From: Actinomycetes bacterium
Lineage (GTDB): Bacteria > Actinomycetota > Acidimicrobiia > Acidimicrobiales > RAAP-2
Assembly: GCA_021806045.1 (NCBI GenBank)
Contig: JAJZDI010000009.1
Location: forward strand, 1 to 64,000
Direction of reading: 5' to 3'
DNA: 64,000 bases
Shown here: positions 1 to 7,923 of the stretch, piece after piece
Position numbering within the stretch: the stretch's first letter is position 1
Layout: each line of letters begins with the position of its first letter
Notes under the pieces: model-generated
The model's input: the letters and a program-made list of their open reading frames with translations, nothing else
The model's database searches: none
What the model was told of the DNA's origin: nothing
Made by a program: the position numbers and the translations under genes

Positions 1-2
1 CT

Positions 3-173
3 GTCGCCGTGGCGAACCGGATGCGCACGGGGACCGTGGGCGTGAACGGCGGCCTGTGGTACTCCCCGGACGTGCCCTTCGGCGGTTACCGCCAGTCGGG
101 CATCGGGCGGGAGATGGGCGTGGCCGGCTTCGAGGAGTACCTCGAGACCAAGTCGATCGCGGAGCCGGCGTGA
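3..173 (+). CDS. Aldehyde dehydrogenase, C-terminal end (partial)
   Basis: Only the last 56 residues lie in the window; the gene starts upstream. The segment carries the NAD-dependent aldehyde dehydrogenase C-terminal signature PFGGYRQSGIGREMG followed by an EYLETKSI tail, which is the usual family ending. The enzyme oxidises an aldehyde to the carboxylic acid in the cytoplasm; substrate cannot be told from the tail. Its TGA overlaps the GTG of the next gene (GTGA), so it is probably the upstream member of the catabolic operon that runs to 4.2 kb. A different aldehyde dehydrogenase begins at the other end of the window. Confidence 0.9.
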   Translation, partial: VAVANRMRTGTVGVNGGLWYSPDVPFGGYRQSGIGREMGVAGFEEYLETKSIAEPA

Positions 174-679
174 GTCCCCCGGAGGGCGGCGGGCCGGGCG
201 ACCGCCGGGCGGCGGACCGGGCGGCGGGCCGGGCGAAGATGGAGGAGGTCTACGGCTTCTCGGTCGACCCCGACCAGGTACCGGGCGACTACGTGTCGAT
301 GACCGTCGACCACCTCTTCGGTGAGATCTGGACCCGTCCGGGGCTCTCGATCCGTGATCGGCGCCTCGCCACCATCGGGGTGCTGGCGGCACTCGGGCAG
401 GGGCCGCTGGTGGAGATCCAGTTCCAGAGTGCGCTGGCACGGGGGGAGCTCGACGAGGCCCAGATACGCGAGATGGTCGTCCACCTGGCCCACTACGTCG
501 GCTGGCCGCTGTCCACGTCGGTCAACGAGGTGGCCGAGCGGGTGATTGCCCGGCACCAGCGGGACGAGCAGCCGGCGACGCCGCGGGGGACGGTCGCCGC
601 GGGCGGTCCCGACGAGCGCACTGGCGACGAGAGAACCGGCGACGAGACCGGCGACGAGACCGGCGACGAGAGGGCCTGA
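170..679 (+). CDS. Carboxymuconolactone decarboxylase-family protein
   Basis: 169 residues. The core, about residues 24-130, resembles the all-helical CMD/AhpD-like fold (LFGEIWTRPGLSIRDRRL, then a helix-rich segment with HLAHYVGWP), as in gamma-carboxymuconolactone decarboxylases and related small decarboxylases/isomerases. The CxxC of AhpD-type peroxidases is absent, so a decarboxylase/isomerase role is more likely than a redox one. The GTG at 170 overlaps the preceding stop; an ATG at 239 (MEEVYGF) is an equally possible start because the 23 residues before it are low-complexity. The C-terminus is a run of D-E-R/T-T-G-D repeats encoded by 12-15 bp tandem units. Exact substrate unknown. Confidence 0.8.
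   Translation: MSPPEGGGPGDRRAADRAAGRAKMEEVYGFSVDPDQVPGDYVSMTVDHLFGEIWTRPGLSIRDRRLATIGVLAALGQGPLVEIQFQSALARGELDEAQIREMVVHLAHYVGWPLSTSVNEVAERVIARHQRDEQPATPRGTVAAGGPDERTGDERTGDETGDETGDERA
611..676 (+). repeat. 12-15 bp tandem repeat in the CMD protein tail
   Basis: Five successive units beginning GACGAG: two of 15 bp, then two identical GACGAGACCGGC units of 12 bp and a degenerate last unit. All preserve the reading frame and encode the acidic D-E-x-T-G tail that ends the protein. Confidence 0.9.
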
Positions 680-741
680 TGCGGTACGGCAGCGGGACGG
701 CCGGGCGCACGGGTGGCAGCGCTCGGTGGACGGGTGGCGCA

Positions 742-831
742 GGTTGGTCGAGGGGCGCAGGTTGGTCGAGGGGCGCAGGGTGGTCGAGGGGGGCAGGGTG
801 GTCGAGGGGCGCAGGGTGGTCGAGGGGGGAG
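742..831 (+). repeat. Five-copy 18-bp tandem repeat just upstream of an SDR gene
   Basis: Five head-to-tail 18-bp units of the type GGTTGGTCGAGGGGCGCA fill the 154-bp gap between the CMD gene and the SDR gene. Every unit contains GAGGGG, a good Shine-Dalgarno core, and the last unit abuts the GTG start codons at 831/834. The array is open in the SDR reading frame but precedes the conserved domain. Confidence 0.95.
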
Positions 832-833
832 TG

Positions 834-1631
834 GTGACGACGGAAGGGTCCACCAGCGGGGCGACGGCGCCAACGGTCGAGTTCGACTTCACCGGGAAGG
901 TGGCGGTGGTGACCGGGGCCGGGGGCGGGATCGGCCAGGCCTACGCCGAGGCCCTGGCGGCAGCGGGGGCCGCCGTCCTCGTGGCCGACATCGACGACGA
1001 CCGTGCGGCCGCCGTCGCGGCGGGGATTCGGGACGGGGGCGGTAGCGCTGCGTCGTGCCGTGTCGACGTGGCCGATCCGGCATCGGCGGAGGCGATGGCC
1101 GCCGCCGCCCTCGACTCGTTCGGCTCGCTCCACTACCTGGTCAACAACGCCGCCATCTTCGGTGGCATGCAGCTCGACCTGTTGCTCACCGTCGACTGGG
1201 CGTACCTGGAACGGTTCCTGTCGGTGAACCTGCTGGGCGCGCTCACCTGCACCCGTGCGTGTTACCGGGCCATGCGGACCTCGGGTGGCGGCGCCGTCGT
1301 CAACCAGTCATCGACGGCGGCCTACCTGTACGCGGGCTTCTACGGGCTGGCCAAGGCCGGCGTGAACTCCCTGACCCAGCAGCTGGCCCACGAACTGGGT
1401 GGGCAGTCGATCCGGGTCAACGCCATCGCACCCGGGCCCATCGACACGGAGGCGGCCCGGACGGTGGTGCCCGAGGAGTTCATGACGCCGATCATCAATT
1501 CACTGGCCATCAAGCGGCAGGGCTCGCCCGCCGACCTGGTCGGCATGTGCCTGTTCCTCCTGTCGGACCGGGCATCGTGGATCACCGGCCAGATCTTCAA
1601 CGTGGACGGTGGGCAGGTGTTCCGGGCGTGA
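834..1631 (+). CDS. Short-chain dehydrogenase/reductase (SDR)
   Basis: 265 residues. NAD(P)-dependent oxidoreductase of the classical SDR family: TGAGGGIG cofactor loop near residue 23, NNAA motif, catalytic serine in NQSSTAAY and the catalytic YGLAK (Y-x3-K), then the usual IAPGPIDTEA segment. Probably oxidises or reduces a hydroxyl/keto group on an intermediate of the surrounding acyl-CoA/aromatic pathway. GTG codons at 831 and 834 are both possible; 834 is preferred because GAGG lies about 8 bases upstream. The stop overlaps the start of the enoyl-CoA hydratase (GTGA). The upstream gap is an 18-bp tandem repeat that reads open in this frame, so an N-terminal extension cannot be fully excluded. 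Confidence 0.9.
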   Translation: MTTEGSTSGATAPTVEFDFTGKVAVVTGAGGGIGQAYAEALAAAGAAVLVADIDDDRAAAVAAGIRDGGGSAASCRVDVADPASAEAMAAAALDSFGSLHYLVNNAAIFGGMQLDLLLTVDWAYLERFLSVNLLGALTCTRACYRAMRTSGGGAVVNQSSTAAYLYAGFYGLAKAGVNSLTQQLAHELGGQSIRVNAIAPGPIDTEAARTVVPEEFMTPIINSLAIKRQGSPADLVGMCLFLLSDRASWITGQIFNVDGGQVFRA

Positions 1632-2521
1632 CCGGCGGCGTGCGAGGCGAGCCGGTCGGCGGCGTGCGGGGCGAGGCGGTCGCCGGTCGGCCAGGGGGCG
1701 CCGGTATGCGGGATGAGGCTGTCCCCGGTCGGCCAGTGGGCGCTCGCGATGTGCCCCACCGGGTCACGGTGGCGGATCGCGGAGCGGTCCGCGTCATCAC
1801 ACTCGACCGCCCCGAGGCCCGCAACGCGTTCGATGCGGCGATGTACCGTGCCCTCCTCGAGGCCCTCGTGTCCGCCCGCATCGACCCCGGGGTCCGTGTC
1901 GCCGTGCTCACGGGAGCGGCGCCGGCATTCAGTGCCGGCCAGGACCTCCACGAGATGGCGGCGCTGGCCACCGGGACCGGTGCCCCTGGGTTGGTCACCG
2001 GCTTCCCGGCACTCCTGGACGAGCTGGCGACCACCGATCTACCGATCGTCGGTGCCGTGAACGGAGCCGCCGTCGGGCTCGGTCTGACGATGCTTCCCTA
2101 CCTCGACGTTGTCCTCGTGGCTCAGGGGGCGCGTGCCCGGGTCCCCTTCGCCGAGCTCGGTGTCCCTCCTGAGGCGGCCAGCAGCCTGCTGCTCGCACGC
2201 CGGCTGGGCTGGTCCCGGGCGGCCCATGCGTTGCTGTGCTCGGCGTGGATCTCCGCCGAGGAGATGGTGGAGGGCGGCCTGGCTCTGCGGGCGAGCCCCC
2301 CGATGTCGCTGGTGGACGACGCCGTGGAGATCGCATCGGCGATGGCGGGCGCCAGCCGGTCAGCGCTGGGGGGCATCAAGAGGCTGATGCGGGCGGCTGA
2401 GGCGCAGGACATCGCGGCGGCCAGGCGCCGCGAGGACGAGGCGTTCGCGCTGCTGTTCGCCGATCCGGAACGCAATCCCGGCGCGAGCCTCGCCAGCGGG
2501 CTCGGCGGAGGCCCGTCGTGA
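1628..2521 (+). CDS. Enoyl-CoA hydratase/isomerase family protein
   Basis: 297 residues with a crotonase fold. The oxyanion-hole segments are AFSAGQDLH and VNGAAVGLG, and PPEAASS carries a glutamate at the position of the hydratase catalytic Glu144-type residue. Acts on a CoA thioester by hydration or isomerisation in the cytoplasm. The first 40 or so residues are a poorly conserved Gly/Arg/Val stretch coded by 24-bp imperfect repeats (1634-1681), and an ATG at 1706 is an alternative start; the GTG at 1628 is chosen because it overlaps the SDR stop. Downstream it overlaps the LLM gene by four bases. Confidence 0.88.
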   Translation: MTGGVRGEPVGGVRGEAVAGRPGGAGMRDEAVPGRPVGARDVPHRVTVADRGAVRVITLDRPEARNAFDAAMYRALLEALVSARIDPGVRVAVLTGAAPAFSAGQDLHEMAALATGTGAPGLVTGFPALLDELATTDLPIVGAVNGAAVGLGLTMLPYLDVVLVAQGARARVPFAELGVPPEAASSLLLARRLGWSRAAHALLCSAWISAEEMVEGGLALRASPPMSLVDDAVEIASAMAGASRSALGGIKRLMRAAEAQDIAAARRREDEAFALLFADPERNPGASLASGLGGGPS

Positions 2522-3429
2522 AGCTCGGGGTGACGTCGTTCCTCACCGATCGGTCGATGCCGCCGGACCTCCTGGCCGTCGAGGTCGAGGCGCGGGGGTT
2601 CGTGTCGCTGTTCCTTCCCGAGCACACCCACCTGCCCGTGCGGGGAGCCGTCCCGCCCTCTGTGGTCGACGGCGTGTCGCTCGAGGACTACCGGCGTGGG
2701 CTCGATCCCCTCGTCGCCCTGGCCACCGCCGCCCCGGTCACCCGCCGGCTCCGGCTGGGCACCGGCGTGTGCCTGGTGGCCCAGCACGACCCCATCGTGC
2801 TGGCGAAGCAGGTGGCCACCCTCGACCACCTCTCCGGTGGCCGGTTCGATCTGGGCATCGGCTTCGGCTGGAACCGGGCCGAGGCGGAGGACCACGGCGT
2901 GGACTTCGCCGACAGGCATGGTCTGGCCGAGGAGAAGGTCCGCTGCATGCAGGCGCTGTGGGCCGACGACGAGGCGGAGTATCACGGTGACCGTGTCGAT
3001 CTGCCCGCCTCGTTCAGCTGGCCGAAGCCCGTCCAACGCGCCGGCTCAGGCACGGGTGGGACGGGGCGCCCCGGGGTACCCGTGCTGGTGGGCGGGGGCC
3101 CCACCCCGTCGGTGTTCGACGCGGTCGTCGGGTACGGGTGTGGCTGGATGCCGATCGGCGGTTCGGGGATCGGCGGCGCCCTGCCGGAGCTGGAACGTCG
3201 GTGGGCCGGCGCCGGTCGAGCCGGCGCCCGTCCACGGGTGGTGCCCTTCGGCACGGTGCCGACCACGGAGAAGCTCGAGTATTTCGCTGAGATCGGGATC
3301 GACGAGGTCGTTCTCCGCCTGCCGTCAGGTGGACGCGATGCGATGATGGCCGGGTTGGACGAGCTGGCCGCCTTCGTGGAGCGGTTCGACGACGATCGGG
3401 CGCCGCTGGGGGAGGGTGCAGATCGATGA
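2518..3429 (+). CDS. LLM-class F420-dependent oxidoreductase
   Basis: 303 residues of the luciferase-like monooxygenase TIM-barrel family. Seen: a strand-1 start KLGVTSF, the FLPEHTHLPV segment near residue 36, LRLGTGVCLVAQHDP, KQVATLDHLSGGRFDLGIGFGWNR and the VLVGGG phosphate-binding segment. These are typical of the actinobacterial F420-binding subgroup, which oxidises or reduces secondary alcohols, enoyl groups or xenobiotics; substrate unknown. GTG start overlaps the hydratase stop, and its own stop overlaps the thioesterase ATG, so it is translationally coupled on both sides. Confidence 0.88.
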   Translation: MKLGVTSFLTDRSMPPDLLAVEVEARGFVSLFLPEHTHLPVRGAVPPSVVDGVSLEDYRRGLDPLVALATAAPVTRRLRLGTGVCLVAQHDPIVLAKQVATLDHLSGGRFDLGIGFGWNRAEAEDHGVDFADRHGLAEEKVRCMQALWADDEAEYHGDRVDLPASFSWPKPVQRAGSGTGGTGRPGVPVLVGGGPTPSVFDAVVGYGCGWMPIGGSGIGGALPELERRWAGAGRAGARPRVVPFGTVPTTEKLEYFAEIGIDEVVLRLPSGGRDAMMAGLDELAAFVERFDDDRAPLGEGADR

Positions 3430-4211
3430 CCCTGGCCCACGATCCCGTCCCAGCGGCGCAGGAAGGCGCGGCACCACGACCATGGGCGTCGCCGGGCCGT
3501 GTCGCCTATGCCGATGCCGTCCGCCGCCTGGTCGAGGCGTCGGTGACGTCCATGGCCGACGACGTGGAGCTGCGTCGTGTCGCCGAGCTGCTGGCGGGCG
3601 TGGCGAGCGACCTCGAGATTGCCGGTCCCGGGGACGTCCGGTGCACGGGGGACCGTCAGGGTGCCGGGGGAGCCGACCCCGGGGGAACCGGGCCCGTGCC
3701 CCGGTTCGATGCCGATGCCGGCATCACCGATGGAGAGGCGATGACCCGGGCGATGCCTTTCGACGTGGTCGTGGGTGTGTGCAATCCGCTCGCACCGCCC
3801 CTGTCGGTGTGGTTCGAACCCCCGCTGGCCAGGGCGGCCGTCACCTTCGGTCCAGCTCACGAGGGGGCGCCAGGCTGTGTGCACGGCGCCATGATCGCCA
3901 GCGCATTCGACGTGGTGCTCACGGCCGCAAATGTCGTCGCTGGCGCAGCGGGTCCGACGGTGGACCTCACCATCCGCTACCGGCGGCCGACCCTCGTCGG
4001 CGTCGAAGCGCTCTTCGAAGCACGAGCCGTCGAGGTCGACCAACGCCGGATCACGAGCACCGGAACGTTGACGCAGGATGGGGTGGTTCGGGTCGAAGCG
4101 ACGGGCACGTTCGCCGTCTTCGACCGCGACCGCATCCTCGCCCATCATCGGGGTTCGTCGCGCTCATCGCCGCCAGGAACCGGCCCGTCACTGCCAGGAA
4201 TTGGGCGGTAG
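3426..4211 (+). CDS. PaaI-like hotdog-fold thioesterase
   Basis: 261 residues. The C-terminal half has the acyl-CoA thioesterase hotdog pattern: GAPGCVHGAMIASAFDVVL (the HGG-type active-site loop and long helix) followed by LTIRYRRPTLVG and strands ending TGTFAVF. The N-terminal 120 residues are less conserved. Likely hydrolyses or proofreads a CoA thioester made by the upstream hydratase/LLM enzymes. ATGA overlap with the previous gene. This is the last gene of the operon; a 7-bp-stem hairpin lies downstream at 4301-4322. Confidence 0.83.
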   Translation: MTLAHDPVPAAQEGAAPRPWASPGRVAYADAVRRLVEASVTSMADDVELRRVAELLAGVASDLEIAGPGDVRCTGDRQGAGGADPGGTGPVPRFDADAGITDGEAMTRAMPFDVVVGVCNPLAPPLSVWFEPPLARAAVTFGPAHEGAPGCVHGAMIASAFDVVLTAANVVAGAAGPTVDLTIRYRRPTLVGVEALFEARAVEVDQRRITSTGTLTQDGVVRVEATGTFAVFDRDRILAHHRGSSRSSPPGTGPSLPGIGR

Positions 4212-4300
4212 TGGCGTGGACGTGGCGCGGATGTGGCGCGGGTGTAGTCGCAGGGGGCACGCCTGCTGCATAGAGTCATGCGATCACCTGAGGGACATGG

Positions 4301-4322
4301 CCGGCTGCCCCCGGTCAGCCGG
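4301..4322 (+). terminator. Possible hairpin terminator after the catabolic operon
   Basis: CCGGCTG and CAGCCGG form a perfect 7-bp stem around an 8-base loop, 90 bases past the thioesterase stop and 53 bases before the next start. There is no U-tract. It could instead be part of the leader of the binding-protein gene. The rest of the gap (4212-4374) holds only short GTGGCG-type repeats. Confidence 0.4.
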
Positions 4323-4374
4323 ACCAACCGGCAATCGTTCAGGTATGCAAAAGGATAAGGGGAGGGAATTGCAG

Positions 4375-5700
4375 ATGTCCCACATGTCACGTGGTGTCGA
4401 GAGTCGGCCGGAGGAGCGGTGGAGGCGCGGTAAGCGCAGCTCCGTGTTGGCCGCATTGGCAGTGACGGCGTCCGTGCTCGCCGCATGTTCCTCGACGGCG
4501 AGCACGACATCGACGAGCGGGAGCTCGTCGTCGTCCGCCATCCCGGCCGCCGCGTTCAAGGACACCACCGGCCTGACGGCGACGACCGTCCGGATCGGGA
4601 ACGTCTCCACCGACTTCGCCGGCCTCTTCCAAGGCGCCACAGTCGGTACCGAAGCATACGCGGACTATGTGAATTCCACCGGGGGGATCAACGGCCGGAA
4701 GCTCGTGGTCGACGCCGGCGACGACGGCTTCCAGGGTCCGAAGAACCAACAGCTCACGCAGTCGGACATCGCCAACGACTTCGCCCTCGTGGGTGGGTTC
4801 TCGCTGCAGGACAACTTCGGCGGCCAGGTTCTGGCACAGAACCCGTCGGTGCCCAACGTGGCGGTCTCACTCGACCTGAAGACGGCCGAACTGCCGAATT
4901 CGTTCAGCCCCCAACCGACCTTGAACGGATGGCAGACCGGCCCGCTGAATTACTTCAAGACGACATTCCCCGAGGACGTCAAGCATGTGGGGGCCTTGAT
5001 CGCCAACCAGCCCTCGGCCGTCGCCAAGTGGAACGCGGAGAAGGCGACCATGGAGCACCTGGGGTACACCATCTCGTACGTCAGTGAGTTCCCGATCTCG
5101 CAGTCGACGTTCAACGCCAACGTGATCGCCATGAAGAACGCCGGCGTGAAGATCCTCTTCTTGGAGCAGATGCCGGATCTGTACGCGGGACCGGTGATGA
5201 AGGCGCTCGCACAGCAGAACTTCCATCCTCAGGTGGTCTGGGGCGCATCTACCTACAGCTCCAAGCTGATCTCCCTGTCGGGTGGCGCGGCGAACACCAA
5301 CGGCACCTACCTCGAGCAGACAGACTCCCTGTACCTCGGCCAGGACGAGGCGCACATTCCCGCCATCAAGACGTTCCTGGACTGGGTCCAGCAGGCCAAG
5401 CCGGGCTTCACGCCCGACCTCTACACGCTGTACGGGTGGCTGTCCGCCGAGTTGTTCAGCCAGGCGCTGAAGGCCGCAGGGCCCCATCCGACCCGGGGAT
5501 CCGTCCTCCAGCAGCTCCGGAACATCACTTCCTTCACCGGCGGCAACATCGTCGCCCCCGTCAACCCGTCGGCCAAGACGCCCGCCACCTGCTACATCAT
5601 CGCCAAGGTGGTGAACGGCAACTTCGTCAGGGTCGACGACCCGCCGATCTCCGGCTCGACCCACGGCTACCGGTGCGACGGGACGTACTACACCCCGTAG
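4375..5700 (+). CDS. ABC transporter substrate-binding lipoprotein (LivJ/branched-chain amino acid type)
   Basis: 441 residues. Lipoprotein signal: basic RRGKR, hydrophobic VLAALAVTASVLAAC with the lipobox cysteine at residue 38, then a Ser/Thr-rich linker. The mature part is a type I periplasmic-binding fold of the leucine/urea/amide family (VRIGNVSTDFAGLFQGA, ADYVNSTGGINGRKL, NIVAPVNPSAKTP). Anchored outside the membrane, it would deliver a ligand to an ABC permease, but no permease or ATPase genes are nearby, so it is an orphan. Start: ATG 4375 has AGGGGAGGG eight bases upstream; the ATG at 4345 has nothing comparable. Followed by a strong hairpin. Confidence 0.88.
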   Translation: MSHMSRGVESRPEERWRRGKRSSVLAALAVTASVLAACSSTASTTSTSGSSSSSAIPAAAFKDTTGLTATTVRIGNVSTDFAGLFQGATVGTEAYADYVNSTGGINGRKLVVDAGDDGFQGPKNQQLTQSDIANDFALVGGFSLQDNFGGQVLAQNPSVPNVAVSLDLKTAELPNSFSPQPTLNGWQTGPLNYFKTTFPEDVKHVGALIANQPSAVAKWNAEKATMEHLGYTISYVSEFPISQSTFNANVIAMKNAGVKILFLEQMPDLYAGPVMKALAQQNFHPQVVWGASTYSSKLISLSGGAANTNGTYLEQTDSLYLGQDEAHIPAIKTFLDWVQQAKPGFTPDLYTLYGWLSAELFSQALKAAGPHPTRGSVLQQLRNITSFTGGNIVAPVNPSAKTPATCYIIAKVVNGNFVRVDDPPISGSTHGYRCDGTYYTP

Positions 5701-5746
5701 AACGGGTGACCGATCCGGTCGCCGGCACGGCGGGAGCGCCTGTAGT

Positions 5747-5778
5747 GGCCGTCCGGGCTCTGGTGAGCCCGGACGGCC
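5747..5778 (+). terminator. 14-bp perfect hairpin terminator
   Basis: GGCCGTCCGGGCTC pairs perfectly with GAGCCCGGACGGCC around a TGGT tetraloop, 46 bases after the binding-protein stop. There is no U-tract, as is common for GC-rich actinobacterial hairpin terminators. Confidence 0.75.
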
Positions 5779-5783
5779 CCGCG

Positions 5784-5828
5784 GGTGGCGTCCGGTCGGG
5801 TGGCGTCCGGTCGGGTGGCGTCCGGTCG
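5784..5828 (+). repeat. Three identical 15-bp tandem repeats
   Basis: Three perfect head-to-tail copies of GGTGGCGTCCGGTCG between the hairpin terminator and the SRAP start codon. Intergenic. Confidence 0.95.
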
Positions 5829-5853
5829 GGGCTGGGCTTCCGGTGACGTAGCG

Positions 5854-6576
5854 ATGTGCGGTCGGTTCGTTCTCGTCACGCCCCCGGACCAGCTGGCCCG
5901 CCGGTACGGTGCAGCCCTGGCGGCCGGCATCGATCCCGAGCGGCCGCTCGGCTACAACGTCGGTCCGACCCGCGAGGTCTTCGGCGTGGCCGGGAGCGAG
6001 GCTGCGGCCGGGAGCGAGGCTGCGGCCGGGCACCTGGCCCGCACGCTCGATTCCTACCGGTGGGGTCTGATCCCCTCGTGGGCGGATGACCCGGGCATCG
6101 GGGGCCGGATGTTCAACGCCCGATGCGAGACGGTGTCGTCCAAGCCGTCGTTCCGTTCGGCGTTCGCCCACAGACGGCTGATCATCCCCGTCGACGGGTT
6201 CTACGAATGGCGCGGGGAGGGCGGCAGGCGGCAGCCGTACTACTTCCGTTCACCTGATGGTCAGCCACTGGCGCTGGCCGGATTGTGGGAGAAGTGGCGG
6301 CCGAAGACCGGAGACGGGACGAGCTCGATCCGCTCGTGCACGATCATCACGGCTCCGGCGGGACCGGATGTGGCGCCCGTCCACGACCGGATGCCGGTCA
6401 TCCTCGATGGGGGCGCCGTCGATGCCTGGCTCGAAGGCGTCGAGGCTGACCTGTTGCAGGACCTTCTCGTACCGGCATCTGCCGGGAGACTGTCGGGGCA
6501 CCGTGTGGACAGGGCGGTCGGCAACGTCCGCAACGATCGGCCCGATCTGATCGACGAGGTGGCGGGCGACGGGTGA
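5854..6576 (+). CDS. SOS response-associated peptidase (SRAP/YedK/HMCES family)
   Basis: 240 residues. Begins MCGRF, giving the invariant Cys2 that crosslinks to abasic sites in single-stranded DNA once Met1 is removed. Other family residues are visible: the Asn in YNVGPT, RWGLIPSW, MFNARCET, the Glu in GFYEWR and the His in HDRMPV. Protects abasic sites during replication. An 18-bp duplication (5992-6027) encodes two successive GSEAAA units in the loop before RWGLIP, where homologues are usually shorter. Start fixed by the family requirement for Met-Cys. It stands alone, after a terminator and a 15-bp tandem array. Confidence 0.93.
   Translation: MCGRFVLVTPPDQLARRYGAALAAGIDPERPLGYNVGPTREVFGVAGSEAAAGSEAAAGHLARTLDSYRWGLIPSWADDPGIGGRMFNARCETVSSKPSFRSAFAHRRLIIPVDGFYEWRGEGGRRQPYYFRSPDGQPLALAGLWEKWRPKTGDGTSSIRSCTIITAPAGPDVAPVHDRMPVILDGGAVDAWLEGVEADLLQDLLVPASAGRLSGHRVDRAVGNVRNDRPDLIDEVAGDG
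5992..6027 (+). repeat. 18-bp direct duplication inside the SRAP gene
   Basis: Two perfect adjacent copies of GGGAGCGAGGCTGCGGCC, in frame, adding a second GSEAAA block to a surface loop. Confidence 0.93.
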
Positions 6577-6663
6577 CTGGGCCGGAGGCGGTCGACGGCG
6601 GTTGACCGTCCATGTCTTCCGTCGATAGGTGAAGCAACCGCTCGGTGCGGTTGCCCGGGACCG

Positions 6664-6924
6664 CTACTCGGCGGCGGCGGCTGCTCGCTTCATCAGGCGG
6701 GACTTGCGGTTGGCGGCCTGGTTCTTGTGGATGATGCCCTTGGCCGCTGCCTTGTCGATCCGCTTGATGGCCAGGCGGAGGGCCTCTCCGCCCCCGTCAC
6801 CGCTCTCGATGGCCTCGACGGCGCGCTTCGATCGGGTGCGCATCTCGGAGCGGACCGACTTGTTCCTGACGCGACGCTTCTCGTTCTGCCGGTTGCGCTT
6901 GATCTGGCTGCGGATGTTGGCCAC
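6664..6924 (-). CDS. rpsT: 30S ribosomal protein S20
   Basis: 86 residues, the family length, from VANIRSQIKRNRQNE to the Ala-rich end; the conserved basic helices RNKSVRSEMRT and HKNQAANRKSRL are present. Binds 16S rRNA early in 30S assembly. GTG at 6924 is chosen because S20 proteins start MANIxSxxKR; an in-frame ATG at 6963 would add 13 unconserved residues. GAGGA lies roughly a dozen bases before the GTG. A TAGCAT -10-like box on the minus strand (6980-6985) could drive it. Single gene, with the SDR gene divergent to its right. Confidence 0.95.
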   Translation of the reverse strand: MANIRSQIKRNRQNEKRRVRNKSVRSEMRTRSKRAVEAIESGDGGGEALRLAIKRIDKAAAKGIIHKNQAANRKSRLMKRAAAAAE

Positions 6925-7014
6925 TGCTCGACTGGTCCTCGTCTCGACTCGTGCCGCCGACATGGCGGGGGACCCGGAAATGCTAGCAGGCCGCTCCGCC
7001 GGCTGCCGCCCAGG

Positions 7015-7089
7015 CCAGCCGGTCCAAGCCCAGCCGCTCCGAGCCCAGCCGGTCCGAGGCCAGCCGGTCCGAGGCCAGCCGGTCCGAGC
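7015..7089 (+). repeat. Five-copy 15-bp tandem repeat between rpsT and an SDR gene
   Basis: Five near-identical units of the type CCAGCCGGTCCGAGG, plus a diverged sixth half-unit, in the divergent intergenic region. It lies upstream of the putative rpsT -10 box and of the SDR start, so it occupies the shared promoter region. Confidence 0.93.
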
Positions 7090-7155
7090 CCAGCCTGCGC
7101 AGGCCGGGGGGCTGACAACTTAGGCTGACCCGGTCGCCGGAAGACGGAGGTCATG

Positions 7156-7890
7156 ATGGGCGCACGGTTCGATGGCAAGGTTGTGCTGGTGACCGGATCG
7201 TCGAGCGGCATCGGCGAGGCAGCGGCGAGGGCCTTCCATGCGGAGGGCGCCACCGTGGTCGTGAACTCATCCCGGTCCGTGGAGGCGGGTAGAGCGGTCG
7301 CCGCATCGCTCGGGCGGGCGACGTACCTGCAGGCCGACATCGCCGATCCGGATGACTGCCGACGGCTCGTCGACGACGTGCGGACCACCTTCGGGCGGCT
7401 GGACGTCCTGATCAACAATGCCGGGACCACGCGGGTGATCCCCCACCACGACCTCGACGCTGCCACCGACGACGCCTTCCGGGAGATCTTCGAGGTCAAC
7501 GTGTTCGGGACGTTCCGCCTGACCCGACTGGCCATGCCGCTCCTGCGTGACTCGAACGGATCGGTCGTGAACGTGACATCGCTGGCCGGTGTCCGCCCGA
7601 CGGGGAGCTCGATCCCCTACGCGGCGTCCAAGGCGGCCCTCAACCACCTGACCGCGCTCGTCGCCAACGTGACCGGGCCGGCGGTCCGGGTCAACGCGGT
7701 GGCTCCAGGGCTGGTCAGGACGCCGTGGACGTCCGACTGGGGGCCGCTCCACGACGCGATGGCGGACCGGGCACCCATGGGCCGGTCGGCCGAGCCGGAC
7801 GACGTCGCCCGGGTGATCGTCGACGTCGCCGCCGCCGAGTACATGACGGGCCAGGTCGTCGTGGTCGACGGGGGCCTCGGGCTGCGTTGA
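7156..7890 (+). CDS. Short-chain dehydrogenase/reductase (SDR)
   Basis: 244 residues of a classical SDR. Cofactor loop TGSSSGIG near residue 14, NNAGTT, catalytic Ser in VTSLAG, catalytic YAASK, C-terminal VVVDGGLG. Closest in pattern to 3-oxoacyl-ACP reductase/FabG-like enzymes; substrate not inferable. Two adjacent ATGs (7153, 7156); the second sits five bases after GGAGG and is preferred. Its TGA forms part of the -35 element of the lepA promoter. Confidence 0.9.
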   Translation: MGARFDGKVVLVTGSSSGIGEAAARAFHAEGATVVVNSSRSVEAGRAVAASLGRATYLQADIADPDDCRRLVDDVRTTFGRLDVLINNAGTTRVIPHHDLDAATDDAFREIFEVNVFGTFRLTRLAMPLLRDSNGSVVNVTSLAGVRPTGSSIPYAASKAALNHLTALVANVTGPAVRVNAVAPGLVRTPWTSDWGPLHDAMADRAPMGRSAEPDDVARVIVDVAAAEYMTGQVVVVDGGLGLR

Positions 7891-7914
7891 CCCCGTCCCG
7901 GGCTTGGGTACGCT
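7887..7914 (+). promoter_or_regulatory. lepA promoter, nearly leaderless
   Basis: TTGACC (7887-7892), 16-base spacer, TACGCT (7909-7914). Spacing from the -10 puts the transcription start at about 7921, three bases before the GTG start of lepA. Confidence 0.6.
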
Positions 7915-7923
7915 CTGTAGCCC

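Noticed and set aside
4212-4374. Riboswitch before the ABC binding-protein gene
   Set aside because: Only one simple hairpin and short GTGGCG repeats; no conserved riboswitch core recognised.
5705-5846. A 46-codon GTG frame between the binding protein and SRAP
   Set aside because: It runs through the 14-bp terminator hairpin and the 15-bp tandem array, has no Shine-Dalgarno and no conserved content; more likely non-coding.
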